Shown: positions 47,230-57,273 of the stretch, in pieces | How positions within the stretch are numbered: position 1 is the first letter of the stretch | Layout of the letters: each line of letters begins with the position of its first letter | NCBI RefSeq assembly: GCF_020554865.1 | Contig: NZ_JAJCIC010000008.1 | Coordinates: 1 to 64,000, forward strand | Source of the DNA: Lacrimispora sp. 210928-DFI.3.58 | GTDB lineage: Bacteria; Bacillota; Clostridia; Lachnospirales; Lachnospiraceae | DNA: 64,000 nucleotides | Reading direction: 5' to 3' | The notes under the pieces: generated by a model | What the model was told of the DNA's origin: nothing | The model's input: only the letters and a program-made list of their open reading frames with translations | Database searches by the model: none | Translations under genes and position numbers: made by a program

Positions 47230-47463
47230 ATGTTAGAAAAAATGCAGGAAATCATTGCAGACCAGTTAAGCGTTGACGCAGAGACCATTACAGAGGCTTC
47301 TTCCTTCAAGGAAGATTTAGGAGCAGATTCCTTAGACCTCTTTGAGTTAGTTATGGCTCTGGAGGATGAGTATTCCGTAGAGATCCCGGCTGAGGACTTA
47401 GAGCAGCTCACAACTGTTGGAGCAGTTATGAACTACTTAAAGGACAAGGGCGTAGAGGCATAA
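47230..47463 (+). CDS. acpP: Acyl carrier protein
   Basis: 77 aa, acidic. Phosphopantetheine attachment Ser34 in GADSLDLFELVMALEDEY. Carries the growing acyl chain between the neighbouring enzymes. Confidence 0.96.
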   Translation: MLEKMQEIIADQLSVDAETITEASSFKEDLGADSLDLFELVMALEDEYSVEIPAEDLEQLTTVGAVMNYLKDKGVEA

Positions 47464-47587
47464 GAAAGAAAAGCATAGATACGGAAAGAGGACGGCGTGT
47501 GGATATCTGAAGCACGCTGTTTACTCTATAGAGGGCAGGAAAGCAATACAGGCCCCAGGCTATGTAAAAACCGGAGGAAGGACAGCA

Positions 47588-48514
47588 ATGAAAACAAGAG
47601 TAACAGAAATGTTGGGAATTGAATACCCGATTATTCAGGGCGGCATGGCCTGGGTGGCAGAGCATAACCTGGCTGCTGCAGTATCGGAAGCAGGAGGACT
47701 GGGTCTGATCGGCGGAGCCAATGCACCCGGTGAAGTGGTGCGCGAGGAGATCCGCAAGGCAAGAGAGCTTACAAAGAAGCCATTTGGCGTCAATGTCATG
47801 CTCTTAAGTCCCTATGCCGAGGATGTGGCAAAGGTCGTTGTGGAGGAAGGCATAAAGGTAGTTACTACCGGAGCCGGAAACCCTGAGAAATACATGGACA
47901 TGTGGAAGGCTGCCGGGATCAGGGTAATTCCGGTGGTTGCCTCCGTAGCCCTGGCACGCCGCATGGAAAAGTACGGCGCTGACGCAGTAGTGGCAGAGGG
48001 AATGGAGTCCGGCGGGCATATCGGTGAGCAGACCACCATGTCCTTAGTTCCCCAGGTAGCAGATGCAGTGTCCATCCCGGTGATCGCAGCAGGCGGCATC
48101 GGAGACGGCAGAGGCATTGCGGCAGCTTTCATGCTGGGTGCAGAGGCCGTGCAGATGGGAACCCGCTTTGTGGTTTCCAAAGAGTCCATCGTGCACCAGA
48201 ACTACAAGGACCGCATTATTAAGGCAAAGGACATTGATTCCACGGTAACAGGAATGTCTCATGGCCATCCGGTCCGCTGCTTGAGGAACCAGATGACAAG
48301 AGAGTACATCAAGCTGGAGCAGGAAGGAAAATCCTTTGAGGAGCTGGAGTACCTGACCTTAGGAGCCCTGCGCAAGGCAGTCCAGGAGGGCGATGTGAAG
48401 AACGGCACCGTCATGGCAGGACAGATCGCAGGTATGGTTTCCAAGGAGCAGACCTGCAAAGAAATGATCGAGGAAATGATGGAACAGGCAACAAAGCTTA
48501 TGCATTGGAATTAG
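47588..48514 (+). CDS. fabK: Enoyl-ACP reductase II (FabK type, FMN-dependent)
   Basis: 308 aa TIM-barrel flavoprotein of the nitronate-monooxygenase superfamily: EYPIIQGGMAWVAEHNLAAAVSEAGGLGLIGG, PFGVNVMLLSP, VVAEGMESGGHIGE and VIAAGGIGDGRG. It performs the last step of each elongation cycle. No FabI or FabL is in the operon, so this is the likely enoyl reductase. Replacement of FabI by FabK is common in Clostridia and makes the cell insensitive to triclosan-type inhibitors. Confidence 0.93.
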   Translation: MKTRVTEMLGIEYPIIQGGMAWVAEHNLAAAVSEAGGLGLIGGANAPGEVVREEIRKARELTKKPFGVNVMLLSPYAEDVAKVVVEEGIKVVTTGAGNPEKYMDMWKAAGIRVIPVVASVALARRMEKYGADAVVAEGMESGGHIGEQTTMSLVPQVADAVSIPVIAAGGIGDGRGIAAAFMLGAEAVQMGTRFVVSKESIVHQNYKDRIIKAKDIDSTVTGMSHGHPVRCLRNQMTREYIKLEQEGKSFEELEYLTLGALRKAVQEGDVKNGTVMAGQIAGMVSKEQTCKEMIEEMMEQATKLMHWN

Positions 48515-48535
48515 GAAAGCCGGGAGGACGAGGAT

Positions 48536-49459
48536 ATGAGCAAGATCGCATTTATTTTTCCGGGCCAGGGAGCTCAGGTCTGCGGCATGGGAAAGGATTT
48601 CTATGAGCAGTCTGAGACAGCGAAGGCCGTATTTGACAAGGCATCAGAGCTTCTGGGATTTTCCATGCCGGAGCTCTGCTTTGAGGAAAATGACAGGCTG
48701 GACATTACAGAATACACACAGGCAGCTATGGTGACGACCAGCATTGCCATGATGAAGGTGCTTGAGGAAAAGGGCGTAAAGCCTGATGTGGCAGCAGGCT
48801 TAAGCCTGGGCGAGTACTGCGCCCTGGCAGCAGCAGGCGTCATGAGTGAGGAGAACGCCATTACCACGGTCCGCCAGAGAGGCATCCTGATGCAGGAGGC
48901 TGTTCCGGTGGGAGAGGGCGCTATGGCCGCCATTCTGGCTCTGGATGCAGCAAAGATCGAGGAGATCACAGGTCCCATGGAGGGCGTGTGGGTGGCCAAC
49001 TACAACTGCCCCGGACAGATTGTGATCTCCGGCAAAAAGGCAGCTGTGGAGGAGGCCTGCGGGAAGCTAAAGGAGGCAGGTGCTAAGAGAGCCCTTATGT
49101 TAAACGTAAGCGGCCCATTCCATTCCGGCCTTTTAACAGGAGCAGGACAGAAGCTGGGAGAGGTGCTCTCCCAGGTAGAGATCCATGAGCCTGTCATCCC
49201 TTATGTGGCAAATGTGACCGCACAGTATGTGACAGAGGCTTCCCAGGTAAAGGAGCTTCTGACAAAGCAGGTATCCTCCTCTGTGAGATGGCAGCAGAGT
49301 GTGGAGGCCATGCTGGCAGACGGCGTTGACACGTTCATCGAGATCGGACCAGGCAAGACACTGGCCGGCTTCATGAGAAAGATCGACCGCTCTGTGAAGA
49401 CACTGAATGTAGAAAAGCTGGAAGACATTGAAAAGGTAACGGAGGCGCTTAAGGCCTGA
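48536..49459 (+). CDS. fabD: Malonyl-CoA:ACP transacylase
   Basis: 307 aa. [15 protein letters not shown] start, nucleophile Ser90 in [15 protein letters not shown] and catalytic His in [10 protein letters not shown]. Loads malonate onto ACP. Confidence 0.96.
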   Translation: MSKIAFIFPGQGAQVCGMGKDFYEQSETAKAVFDKASELLGFSMPELCFEENDRLDITEYTQAAMVTTSIAMMKVLEEKGVKPDVAAGLSLGEYCALAAAGVMSEENAITTVRQRGILMQEAVPVGEGAMAAILALDAAKIEEITGPMEGVWVANYNCPGQIVISGKKAAVEEACGKLKEAGAKRALMLNVSGPFHSGLLTGAGQKLGEVLSQVEIHEPVIPYVANVTAQYVTEASQVKELLTKQVSSSVRWQQSVEAMLADGVDTFIEIGPGKTLAGFMRKIDRSVKTLNVEKLEDIEKVTEALKA

Positions 49460-49511
49460 GAGGCAGAAGCACTTGCGCAGCCATAACCCATTAGTAGAAA
49501 AGGAGAAACCT

Positions 49512-50252
49512 ATGCTGGAAGGAAAGATTGCACTGGTAACAGGCGCAAGCCGCGGAATCGGACGCCAGATCGCCCTGACATTGGGAGCAAAGGGCGCAGT
49601 AGTAATTGTAAATTATAATGGCTCTGCTGCAAAGGCAGAGGAAGTGGTAAAGGAGATCGAAGCAGCCGGAGGCAAGGCAGAGGCCCTGCAGTGCAATGTT
49701 TCTGAGTATGAGAGCTGCGGGAAAATGATGGAGGATGTCATTTCCAGATACGGAAGGCTGGACATTCTTGTGAACAATGCAGGGATCACCAGAGACGGCC
49801 TTGTGATGAAGATGTCAGAGGAGGACTTTGACGCAGTCATCCAGACCAACTTAAAGGGCGTATTTAACTGCATCAAGCATGTATCCCGCCAGATGGTAAA
49901 GCAGAGAGCAGGAAGGATCATCAACATCTCCTCCGTATCCGGCGTTCTGGGAAATGCAGGACAGGCCAACTACTGTGCGGCAAAGGCCGGAGTCATCGGC
50001 ATCACAAAGGGCGTTGCAAGAGAGATGGCGAGCAGGGGCATTACGGTCAATGCAGTTGCCCCGGGCTTTATCAAGACTGACATGACCGATGTGTTAAAGG
50101 ACAGCATCAAGGAAGCCATCATTGCAGGCATTCCCATGAAGACCTTCGGAGAGCCGGAGGACATCGCTAACACCGTAGCATTCCTGGCATCTGACGAGGC
50201 CAGATATATCACAGGCCAGGTGATCAGCGTGGACGGCGGAATGGCAATGTAG
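49512..50252 (+). CDS. fabG: 3-oxoacyl-ACP reductase
   Basis: 246 aa from ATG 49512 with AAAAGGAG upstream. Short-chain dehydrogenase: [22 protein letters not shown], catalytic Ser in [13 protein letters not shown] and the Tyr/Lys pair in NYCAAKAG. Reduces the 3-keto group with NADPH. Confidence 0.96.
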   Translation: MLEGKIALVTGASRGIGRQIALTLGAKGAVVIVNYNGSAAKAEEVVKEIEAAGGKAEALQCNVSEYESCGKMMEDVISRYGRLDILVNNAGITRDGLVMKMSEEDFDAVIQTNLKGVFNCIKHVSRQMVKQRAGRIINISSVSGVLGNAGQANYCAAKAGVIGITKGVAREMASRGITVNAVAPGFIKTDMTDVLKDSIKEAIIAGIPMKTFGEPEDIANTVAFLASDEARYITGQVISVDGGMAM

Positions 50253-50296
50253 CAGACATGGAAATAATTGGAAGAACAAAGCAGGAGAGAAGATAT

Positions 50297-51532
50297 ATGA
50301 GAACAAGAGTAGTTGTAACTGGCATGGGTGCCATCACTCCTATTGGCAATGACGTGGAGAGCTTCTGGCAGTCCCTTAAAAATAAGACTGTGGGAATTGG
50401 CCCCATCACCTATTTTGATACCACGGATTATAAATGCAAGCTGGCTGCAGAAGTAAAGGATTTTGATCCCAAGCAGTACATGGATCCAAAGGCAGCACGC
50501 CGTATGGAGGCATTTTCTCAGTTTGCAGTGGCAGCAGCCTCCCAGGCATTAAAGCAGGCTGGCATTGATATGGAGAAGGAGGATCCCTACCGCGTAGGCG
50601 TGTGCGTAGGCTCCGGCATCGGTTCCCTTCAGGCCATAGAGCGCGATGAGAAGAAGCTTTTGGACAAGGGCCCAAGCCGTGTAAATCCCCTTCTGGTGCC
50701 TCTTATGATCTCCAACATGGCAGCAGGGAACGTTGCCATCCAGTTTGGCTTAAAGGGAAAATGCTTCAATGTGGTAACGGCCTGCGCAACAGGAACACAC
50801 TCCATCGGTGAGGCCTTCCGTTCCATCCAGTACGGCGAGGCTGACGTGATGGTAGCAGGAGGAACAGAGGCCAGCATTACACCTATCGGTGTGGCAGGCT
50901 TTACGGCCCTGACCGCCCTGAACACCACAGACGATCCAAAGCGCGCATCGATTCCTTTTGATAAGGAGAGAAACGGCTTCATCATGGGCGAGGGAGCTGG
51001 CGTTGTTGTCCTGGAGTCCTTAGAGCATGCACAGGCCAGAGGGGCTAAGATCCTGGCAGAAGTGGCCGGCTACGGCGCAACCTGCGATGCATACCACATC
51101 ACCTCCCCGGCAGAGGACGGAAGCGGCGCAGCAAAGGCCATGGAATTTGCCATTAAGGATGCGGGCATCGAGCCTGAGGCCATTGATTATGTAAATGCAC
51201 ACGGCACCAGCACACATCACAATGACCTGTTTGAGACAAAGGCCATCAAGCTGGCTCTGGGCGAGCACGCAAAGGAAGTAAAGATCAACTCCACCAAATC
51301 CATGATCGGCCATCTTCTGGGCGCAGCAGGCGGTGTGGAGTTCATTACCTGCGTAAAGTCCATTCAGGACGGATATGTCCATGCAACTGCTGGTCTGGAG
51401 ATCCCGGATGAGGAGTGCGATCTGGATTACACGCCGGGCGAGGGTGTTTCTATGGATGTAAATTATGCCATCAGCAATTCCCTGGGCTTTGGCGGACACA
51501 ATGCCAGCCTGGTGGTGAAAAAGTTTGCGTAA
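50297..51532 (+). CDS. fabF: 3-oxoacyl-ACP synthase II
   Basis: 411 aa from ATG 50297, behind GGAGAG. Elongating condensing enzyme: Cys163 in VTACATGTHSIG and His residues in NAHGTSTHHND and KSMIGHLLGAAG. Also shapes chain length and unsaturation. Confidence 0.96.
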   Translation: MRTRVVVTGMGAITPIGNDVESFWQSLKNKTVGIGPITYFDTTDYKCKLAAEVKDFDPKQYMDPKAARRMEAFSQFAVAAASQALKQAGIDMEKEDPYRVGVCVGSGIGSLQAIERDEKKLLDKGPSRVNPLLVPLMISNMAAGNVAIQFGLKGKCFNVVTACATGTHSIGEAFRSIQYGEADVMVAGGTEASITPIGVAGFTALTALNTTDDPKRASIPFDKERNGFIMGEGAGVVVLESLEHAQARGAKILAEVAGYGATCDAYHITSPAEDGSGAAKAMEFAIKDAGIEPEAIDYVNAHGTSTHHNDLFETKAIKLALGEHAKEVKINSTKSMIGHLLGAAGGVEFITCVKSIQDGYVHATAGLEIPDEECDLDYTPGEGVSMDVNYAISNSLGFGGHNASLVVKKFA

Positions 51533-51621
51533 GTGAGGGATACCCTCCAGGGAGCCTGCCATGGGCAGAAAGGCCTGGAGAGCAGGAGCCTTAGTTGGAT
51601 ATAGAAAGAAAGGAAAACGCA

Positions 51622-52158
51622 ATGAATATAGATGAGATCATGACACTGATTCAGGCAGTTTCTGACTCCACCCTTACCAGCTTTGAGCTGGAGGAAGGCG
51701 ATACAAAGCTTTCTTTAAAGAGGGAGAAGGAGAAGACGAAGATCGTTGCAGCGGCAGCTCCGTCCATGGACTCTGCGGTTGCGGCCCAGCTTATGCAGGC
51801 GGCAGCCGGTATGGCGGCCCAGGGGGCTTCCGGCGCAGCCCAGCTTATGCAGGCAGTACCTCAGGAGGCAGGAGCAGCTGAGGACCAGGCAGCTTCCTCA
51901 GGAGCCGCCGCGGACATTGGCTCTGACAAGGTGATCGTATCCCCGCTGGTGGGAACCTTCTATTCCTCCTCCTCACCGGATGCGGAGAGCTTTGTAAAGG
52001 TAGGAGATACCGTAAAGAAGGGCCAGGTTTTGGGAATCATCGAGGCTATGAAGCTGATGAATGAGATCGAGAGTGAATATGACGGTGTGATCGAGGCAAT
52101 CCTTGTGAATAACGAGGATGTGGTGGAATACGGCCAGCCGCTGTTCAGGATCAAATAG
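51622..52158 (+). CDS. accB: Acetyl-CoA carboxylase biotin carboxyl carrier protein
   Basis: 178 aa from ATG 51622. N-terminal helix region, an Ala/Gln/Met-rich linker at about 45-100 in which AAQLMQA occurs twice, then a biotinyl domain with [24 protein letters not shown] and biotin Lys144 in EAMKLMNEI. Confidence 0.95.
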   Translation: MNIDEIMTLIQAVSDSTLTSFELEEGDTKLSLKREKEKTKIVAAAAPSMDSAVAAQLMQAAAGMAAQGASGAAQLMQAVPQEAGAAEDQAASSGAAADIGSDKVIVSPLVGTFYSSSSPDAESFVKVGDTVKKGQVLGIIEAMKLMNEIESEYDGVIEAILVNNEDVVEYGQPLFRIK

Positions 52159-52187
52159 GCGCTCTCGGACGAGAAAGGAGAAAAGCT

Positions 52188-52613
52188 ATGTTAATGGGAG
52201 TAAAGGAAATCCAGGAAATCATCCCCCACAGGCATCCGTTCCTCTTAGTGGACTGCATTGAAGAGCTGGAGCCGGGAGTGAGGGCTGTGGGTTATAAATG
52301 TGTGACCTTTGACGAGTCCTTTTTCAAGGGTCATTTTCCACAGGAGCCCGTAATGCCGGGAGTGCTGATCATTGAAGCTCTTGCCCAGACAGGGGCAGTG
52401 GCCATCCTTTCCCAGGAGGGCTTTCAGGGAAAGATCGCTTACTTCGGCGGCATTGACAAGGCAAAATTCAAACACAAGGTCGTTCCGGGCGAGCGTTTAA
52501 AGCTGGAATGTGAGATCATCAAGCAGAAGGGACCGGTAGGCGTTGGAAAGGCTACCGCTACGGTTGACGGAAAGCTGGCAGTTTCTGCGGAGCTGACTTT
52601 TATGATCGGTTAG
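52188..52613 (+). CDS. fabZ: 3-hydroxyacyl-ACP dehydratase FabZ
   Basis: 141 aa hot-dog fold enzyme. Catalytic His in PHRHPFLLVD and Glu in GVLIIEALAQTGA; GHFPQEPVMPG between them. Dehydrates 3-hydroxyacyl-ACP. Confidence 0.95.
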   Translation: MLMGVKEIQEIIPHRHPFLLVDCIEELEPGVRAVGYKCVTFDESFFKGHFPQEPVMPGVLIIEALAQTGAVAILSQEGFQGKIAYFGGIDKAKFKHKVVPGERLKLECEIIKQKGPVGVGKATATVDGKLAVSAELTFMIG

Positions 52614-52622
52614 GAGAAAAGG

Positions 52623-53975
52623 ATGTTTAACAAGATTTTGATCGCCAACAGAGGAGAAATCGCTGTCCGCATCATCAGGGCCTGCCGTGAGATGGGCATC
52701 CAGACAGTGGCAGTATATTCTGAGGCAGACAAGGACTGCCTTCACACTCTGCTGGCAGATGAGGCAATCTGTATCGGTCCTGCGGCTTCTTCCCAGAGTT
52801 ACCTGAACATGGAGCGTATCCTGGCAGCCACGGTAGCTGTGAAGGCGGATGCCATCCATCCGGGATTTGGCTTTCTTTCTGAAAATACACGTTTTGCAAA
52901 GCTGTGCGCAGAGTGCAATATCACCTTTATCGGTCCTTCCGCTGATATTATTGCAAAGATGGGCAATAAATCAGAGGCCAGGAAGACCATGATGGAGGCA
53001 GGCGTTCCCGTGGTGCCGGGCAGCAAGGAGCCGGTACATACAGCAGAGGACGGACTTGCCATGGCAGAGGAGATCGGCTTCCCGGTCATGATCAAGGCTT
53101 CCTCCGGAGGCGGCGGAAAGGGCATGCGCATTTCAAGGAGCAGGGAGGATTTTACCGAGCACTTCAATGCAGCCCAGATGGAATCTGTCAAGGGCTTTTC
53201 CGATGATACCATGTATATCGAGAAATACATTGAAACGCCACGCCATGTGGAATTTCAGATCATGGCAGACAAATATGGCAATGTGGTCCACTTAGGAGAG
53301 AGGGACTGCTCCATCCAGAGGCGCCACCAGAAGGTATTGGAGGAGGCTCCCTGCGAGGTTATCTCCCCGGAGTTAAGAAAGCAGATGGGCGAGACTGCCG
53401 TTCGTGCGGCCAAGGCCGTTGGATATGAAAATGCAGGCACCATTGAGTTTTTATTAGATAAGGATAAGCATTTCTATTTTATGGAAATGAACACGAGGAT
53501 CCAGGTAGAGCATCCGGTAACCGAGATGGTGACAGGCCTTGACCTGATCAAGGAGCAGATCCGTGTGGCAGCCGGGGAGCCCTTAAGCGTTACCCAGGAG
53601 GATGTAAAGATCCAGGGCCATGCCATAGAGTGCCGCATCAATGCGGAGAATCCGGCAAAGAATTTCATGCCCTGTCCCGGACGGATCACCACGGTGCATA
53701 TCCCGGGAGGCAACGGTGTCCGTGTGGACAGCCATATTTACGGGGACTATAAGGTTCCTGCCAATTACGATTCCATGCTGATGAAGCTCATTGTCCATGA
53801 CAAGGACAGGGAAGGAGCCATCGCCAAAATGCGCAGTGCATTGGGCGAGGTCATCATCGAGGGGATCGAGACAAACATTGACTTCCAGTATGAGATCCTG
53901 GAAAATGAGGCCTTCCAGAAGGGCGACACGGATACGGGATTTATTGAGAAATATTTTCCGGATTATGTAAAGTAG
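52623..53975 (+). CDS. accC: Acetyl-CoA carboxylase biotin carboxylase subunit
   Basis: 450 aa ATP-grasp enzyme. FNKILIANRGEIAVRIIRACREMGI start, ATP-binding SSGGGGKGMRI, HPGFGFLSEN, RDCSIQRRHQKV and EMNTRIQVEHPVTE. Carboxylates the biotin on AccB. It lies 9 nt after fabZ. Confidence 0.96.
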   Translation: MFNKILIANRGEIAVRIIRACREMGIQTVAVYSEADKDCLHTLLADEAICIGPAASSQSYLNMERILAATVAVKADAIHPGFGFLSENTRFAKLCAECNITFIGPSADIIAKMGNKSEARKTMMEAGVPVVPGSKEPVHTAEDGLAMAEEIGFPVMIKASSGGGGKGMRISRSREDFTEHFNAAQMESVKGFSDDTMYIEKYIETPRHVEFQIMADKYGNVVHLGERDCSIQRRHQKVLEEAPCEVISPELRKQMGETAVRAAKAVGYENAGTIEFLLDKDKHFYFMEMNTRIQVEHPVTEMVTGLDLIKEQIRVAAGEPLSVTQEDVKIQGHAIECRINAENPAKNFMPCPGRITTVHIPGGNGVRVDSHIYGDYKVPANYDSMLMKLIVHDKDREGAIAKMRSALGEVIIEGIETNIDFQYEILENEAFQKGDTDTGFIEKYFPDYVK

Positions 53976-54012
53976 CAAGCAAGGCGGATGAGCAAGGGAA
54001 AGGAAATGATTT

Positions 54013-55875
54013 ATGCTGCGTAACATGTTCAAGAAAACGTATACAAAAATCGATACAAAGTTCAGGCCCCAGACCAAAGCCGGGGAGGAACCGGCGATCC
54101 CACAGGGAATGTGGCGCAAGTGCAACAAATGCGGCCAGCCCATATACGTGGAGGACGTAATGAACAACTATTACGTCTGCCCAAAATGCGATGGTTATTT
54201 CCGTGTCCATGCCTACCGCCGGATCGAGATGCTGGTGGATGAGGGGACCTTTGAGGAGTGGAATAAGGAAATGAACTTCTCCAATCCGCTGGATTTCCCG
54301 GGATATGAGAAAAAGGTAATGGCCGCAAGGGAAAAAAGCCATCTGAATGAGGCCATTGTCACCGGAAAGGGAAAGATCGAAGGTAATCCTGCGGTCATTG
54401 GCGTCTGCGATGCACGCTTTATCATGAGCAGTATGGGCCATGTGGTCGGAGAGAAGATCACAGAGGCCGTGGAGCGGGCAACAAGGGAGAAGCTTCCCGT
54501 TATCCTTTTTGCCTGTTCCGGCGGAGCCAGGATGCAGGAGGGGATCGTTTCCCTGATGCAGATGGCAAAGACCTCCGCTGCCTTAAAGCGTCACCACGAG
54601 GCCGGGCAGCTGTTTATCAGCGTTCTCACAGACCCCACTACGGGAGGCGTCACTGCCAGCTTTGCCATGCTGGGAGATATTATCCTGGCAGAGCCCCATG
54701 CCCTGATCGGCTTTGCAGGCCCCAGGGTGATCGAGCAGACCATTGGTCAGAAGCTGCCGGAGGGGTTCCAGAGAGCGGAGTTTCTGCTGGAGCATGGTTT
54801 TGTGGATAAGATCGTGGAGCGCCGTGACCAGAAGCGGGTAATAGGCCAGATATTGTATATGCACCGCAGCCACAAGATGAATGTGGAGCGGAAAATGCCG
54901 GAGGACTTTGCCGAGGCCCTGAAGGCCAGGCGGGAGGGCCTGGGAACGGCGGAGGCGATGCCGTCAGGAGAAGTCCGGGAGACCAGGACGATGGAAGAAG
55001 CTGCCGGGGCAGATATGTCAGAGAATGGAGCTGCCGCAGAAGCCGGAGGGACAGAGACTTCCGGGGAAGCACCGGTTCCTCAGGGCACGGCAGAGAAAAC
55101 AGCCTGGGACACCGTCCTTCTGTCCAGAAAGGCGGACCGCCCCGTTGCCACAGATTACATCGAAGCGATCTTTGACGAATTTATCGAGTTCCACGGAGAC
55201 AGATACTTTAAGGACGATGGAGCCATTGTAGGCGGTATCGCCATGTTCCACGGCATGCCTGTCACTGTCATTGGGCAGCAGAAGGGAAAGAATACAAAGG
55301 ACAATATCAAACGCAATTTCGGTATGCCTTCCCCGGACGGCTACCGCAAGGCCCTGCGCCTGATGAAGCAGGCGGAGACCTTCGGACGCCCCGTTATCTG
55401 CTTTGTGGATACCCCTGGAGCCTTCTGCGGCTTGGAGGCTGAGGAGAGGGGCCAGGGAGAGGCTATTGCAAGAAACCTGTTTGAAATGTCAGATCTGAGT
55501 GTTCCTGTGCTGTCTGTTGTCATCGGTGAGGGCGGAAGCGGCGGAGCCCTGGCAATGGCTGTGGCAGACGAGGTTTGGATGCTGGAAAATGCGATCTACT
55601 CCATCCTTTCACCGGAGGGCTTTGCTTCCATTCTTTATAAGGACAGCAAAAAGGCCCCTGAGGCTGCAAAAGTAATGAAGGTAACGGCAGGAGATCTAAA
55701 GAAACTGGGCCTGATCGAACGGATCGTGCCTGAGGAGGAGCCTGCCTGCACAGATAATCTCTACCGACTTACAGAATATATGGACAACGCCATGGCAGAG
55801 TTCTTTGAAACCTATCTTGCTATGACAAAGGAAGAATTGGCAGAGCACAGATATGAGAGATTCAGGAGAATGTGA
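54013..55875 (+). CDS. accDA: Fused acetyl-CoA carboxylase carboxyltransferase, beta-alpha (AccD-AccA)
   Basis: 620 aa, two subunits in one continuous frame. Residues 1-295 are AccD, with a four-Cys zinc ribbon (CNKCGQ...CPKCDGYF) and the crotonase-fold core ([35 protein letters not shown]). Residues 296-360 form a Gly/Ala/Glu/Thr linker. Residues 361-620 are AccA ([81 protein letters not shown]). Bacterial AccD and AccA are usually separate chains. Transfers carboxyl from biotin to acetyl-CoA. Its stop overlaps the next ATG (TGATG). Confidence 0.95.
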   Translation: MLRNMFKKTYTKIDTKFRPQTKAGEEPAIPQGMWRKCNKCGQPIYVEDVMNNYYVCPKCDGYFRVHAYRRIEMLVDEGTFEEWNKEMNFSNPLDFPGYEKKVMAAREKSHLNEAIVTGKGKIEGNPAVIGVCDARFIMSSMGHVVGEKITEAVERATREKLPVILFACSGGARMQEGIVSLMQMAKTSAALKRHHEAGQLFISVLTDPTTGGVTASFAMLGDIILAEPHALIGFAGPRVIEQTIGQKLPEGFQRAEFLLEHGFVDKIVERRDQKRVIGQILYMHRSHKMNVERKMPEDFAEALKARREGLGTAEAMPSGEVRETRTMEEAAGADMSENGAAAEAGGTETSGEAPVPQGTAEKTAWDTVLLSRKADRPVATDYIEAIFDEFIEFHGDRYFKDDGAIVGGIAMFHGMPVTVIGQQKGKNTKDNIKRNFGMPSPDGYRKALRLMKQAETFGRPVICFVDTPGAFCGLEAEERGQGEAIARNLFEMSDLSVPVLSVVIGEGGSGGALAMAVADEVWMLENAIYSILSPEGFASILYKDSKKAPEAAKVMKVTAGDLKKLGLIERIVPEEEPACTDNLYRLTEYMDNAMAEFFETYLAMTKEELAEHRYERFRRM

Positions 55876-57014
55876 TGAACAAATTAAAACCATTGGTCAT
55901 AGGTGATTTAGAGATAGTAAAGCCCATCATCCAGGGTGGAATGGGCGTAGGCATCAGCCTTCACAAGCTGGCTGGCGCAGTTGCAAAGGCAGGGGGAATG
56001 GGAATCATCTCCTCTGCCCAGATCGGGTTCATGGAGCCGGATTTTACCACCAACTTTGTGGAAGCCAATTTAAGAGCCATCCGCAGGGAGATGAAGGCAG
56101 CCAGGGAGATCTCGCCGGAAGGGGCCATCGGGTTTAATATCATGGTTGCCTCCAGGCACTACGATATGTGGGTGAAGGAGGCTGTTAAGGCTGGTGCAGA
56201 TATCATTATCTCAGGAGCCGGGCTTCCTGTTTCCCTGCCGGATCATGTGAAAGCAGCCTACGAGGAGATGAAGGCAGCCGGCCTTCCTCTTCCCAAGCGC
56301 CGCATCAAGATGGCTCCCATTGTATCATCTGCAAAGTCCGCATCTGTTATCTGCCGCATGTGGGACAGAAAGGCCCATACTGCACCGGACCTGGTCGTAA
56401 TAGAGGGCCCCTTAGCCGGAGGCCATTTAGGCTTTTCCAAGGAGCAGCTGACAGCCTACGGTGCTGACACAGAGGATGTGCCCGCTACCTACCACAAGGA
56501 TGAATACGATGAAGAGATAAAGAAGATTATCCAGGTGGTAAAGGAGTATGGGGAAAAATATGGAAAGCATATCCCGGTGGTGACAGCCGGAGGTATTTAC
56601 ACCCACGAGGATGTACTCCACCAGCTTGAGCTGGGGGCCGAGGGCGTCCAGGTAGCCACCCGCTTTGTGACAACGAAGGAGTGCGATGCTTCAGAGGCCT
56701 ACAAGGAGTCCTACATCAAGGCCTGCAAGGAGGATATCGTCATCACCCAGAGTCCGGTTGGAATGCCGGGAAGGGCGATCTTAAACCCCTTCTTAAGTCA
56801 GATAAAGGAAGGGATACGCCCAGCCATCAAGTCCTGCTTCCAGTGCCTGGAAAAATGCGATATCCGCACCATCCCCTACTGCATCACCCAGGCCCTTGTA
56901 AATGCGGCCACAGGCGATGTGGATAACGCCCTGCTGTTCTGCGGAAGCAATGCCTACAGGGCGGAGCGGATGGAGACTGTGGATGAGGTGATGGATGCCT
57001 TGATGGGAATATAG
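55875..57014 (+). CDS. Nitronate monooxygenase-family flavoprotein (second FabK-like protein)
   Basis: 379 aa from ATG 55875, with AGGAG 6 nt upstream and a 1-nt overlap with accDA. FMN TIM barrel: KPIIQGGMGVGISLHKLAGAVAKAGGMGIISS, IGFNIMVA, IEGPLAGGHLGF, VVTAGGIYTHEDVL, EGVQVATRFVTT. It has an extended C-terminal part with a Cys cluster (SCFQCLEKCDIRTIPYC) absent from FabK. Annotated relatives are called nitronate monooxygenases. In this operon it could be an accessory enoyl reductase or detoxifying enzyme. Function uncertain. Confidence 0.85.
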   Translation: MNKLKPLVIGDLEIVKPIIQGGMGVGISLHKLAGAVAKAGGMGIISSAQIGFMEPDFTTNFVEANLRAIRREMKAAREISPEGAIGFNIMVASRHYDMWVKEAVKAGADIIISGAGLPVSLPDHVKAAYEEMKAAGLPLPKRRIKMAPIVSSAKSASVICRMWDRKAHTAPDLVVIEGPLAGGHLGFSKEQLTAYGADTEDVPATYHKDEYDEEIKKIIQVVKEYGEKYGKHIPVVTAGGIYTHEDVLHQLELGAEGVQVATRFVTTKECDASEAYKESYIKACKEDIVITQSPVGMPGRAILNPFLSQIKEGIRPAIKSCFQCLEKCDIRTIPYCITQALVNAATGDVDNALLFCGSNAYRAERMETVDEVMDALMGI

Positions 57015-57021
57015 AAAACAA

Positions 57022-57053
57022 AATCCGCCGGTGTATGCCGACGGATTCTTTTT
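57022..57053 (+). terminator. Terminator of the fatty-acid operon
   Basis: AATCCGCCGG/CCGACGGATT with one internal mismatch, 6-nt loop, then CTTTTTCCCC. Confidence 0.85.
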
Positions 57054-57072
57054 CCCCATATTATTAACATGC

Positions 57073-57160
57073 TTATCCACAAAGTTATCCACATTATCCA
57101 CCGTCCACACAAGATATGCGGTTTGAAATCGGGAAAATACAAGATTTTGATTGTGGATAA
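57073..57160. promoter_or_regulatory. Cluster of DnaA boxes
   Basis: Consensus 9-mers TTATCCACA at 57073-57081 and 57085-57093, a near match TTATCCACC at 57094-57102, and an inverted TGTGGATAA at 57152-57160, all within 88 bp of non-coding DNA. No dnaA, dnaN or AT-rich unwinding region is adjacent. Confidence 0.8.
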
Positions 57161-57273
57161 CTTACCTTTCTTTTTTATTACGATTCCCTGTCAGCTTCCT
57201 GCGGTCCATTGACTCTTTGGAGAGATGGAATTAAGATGATGTGGTAAAAGCATATGGAAAAGGAAGTGTCATT

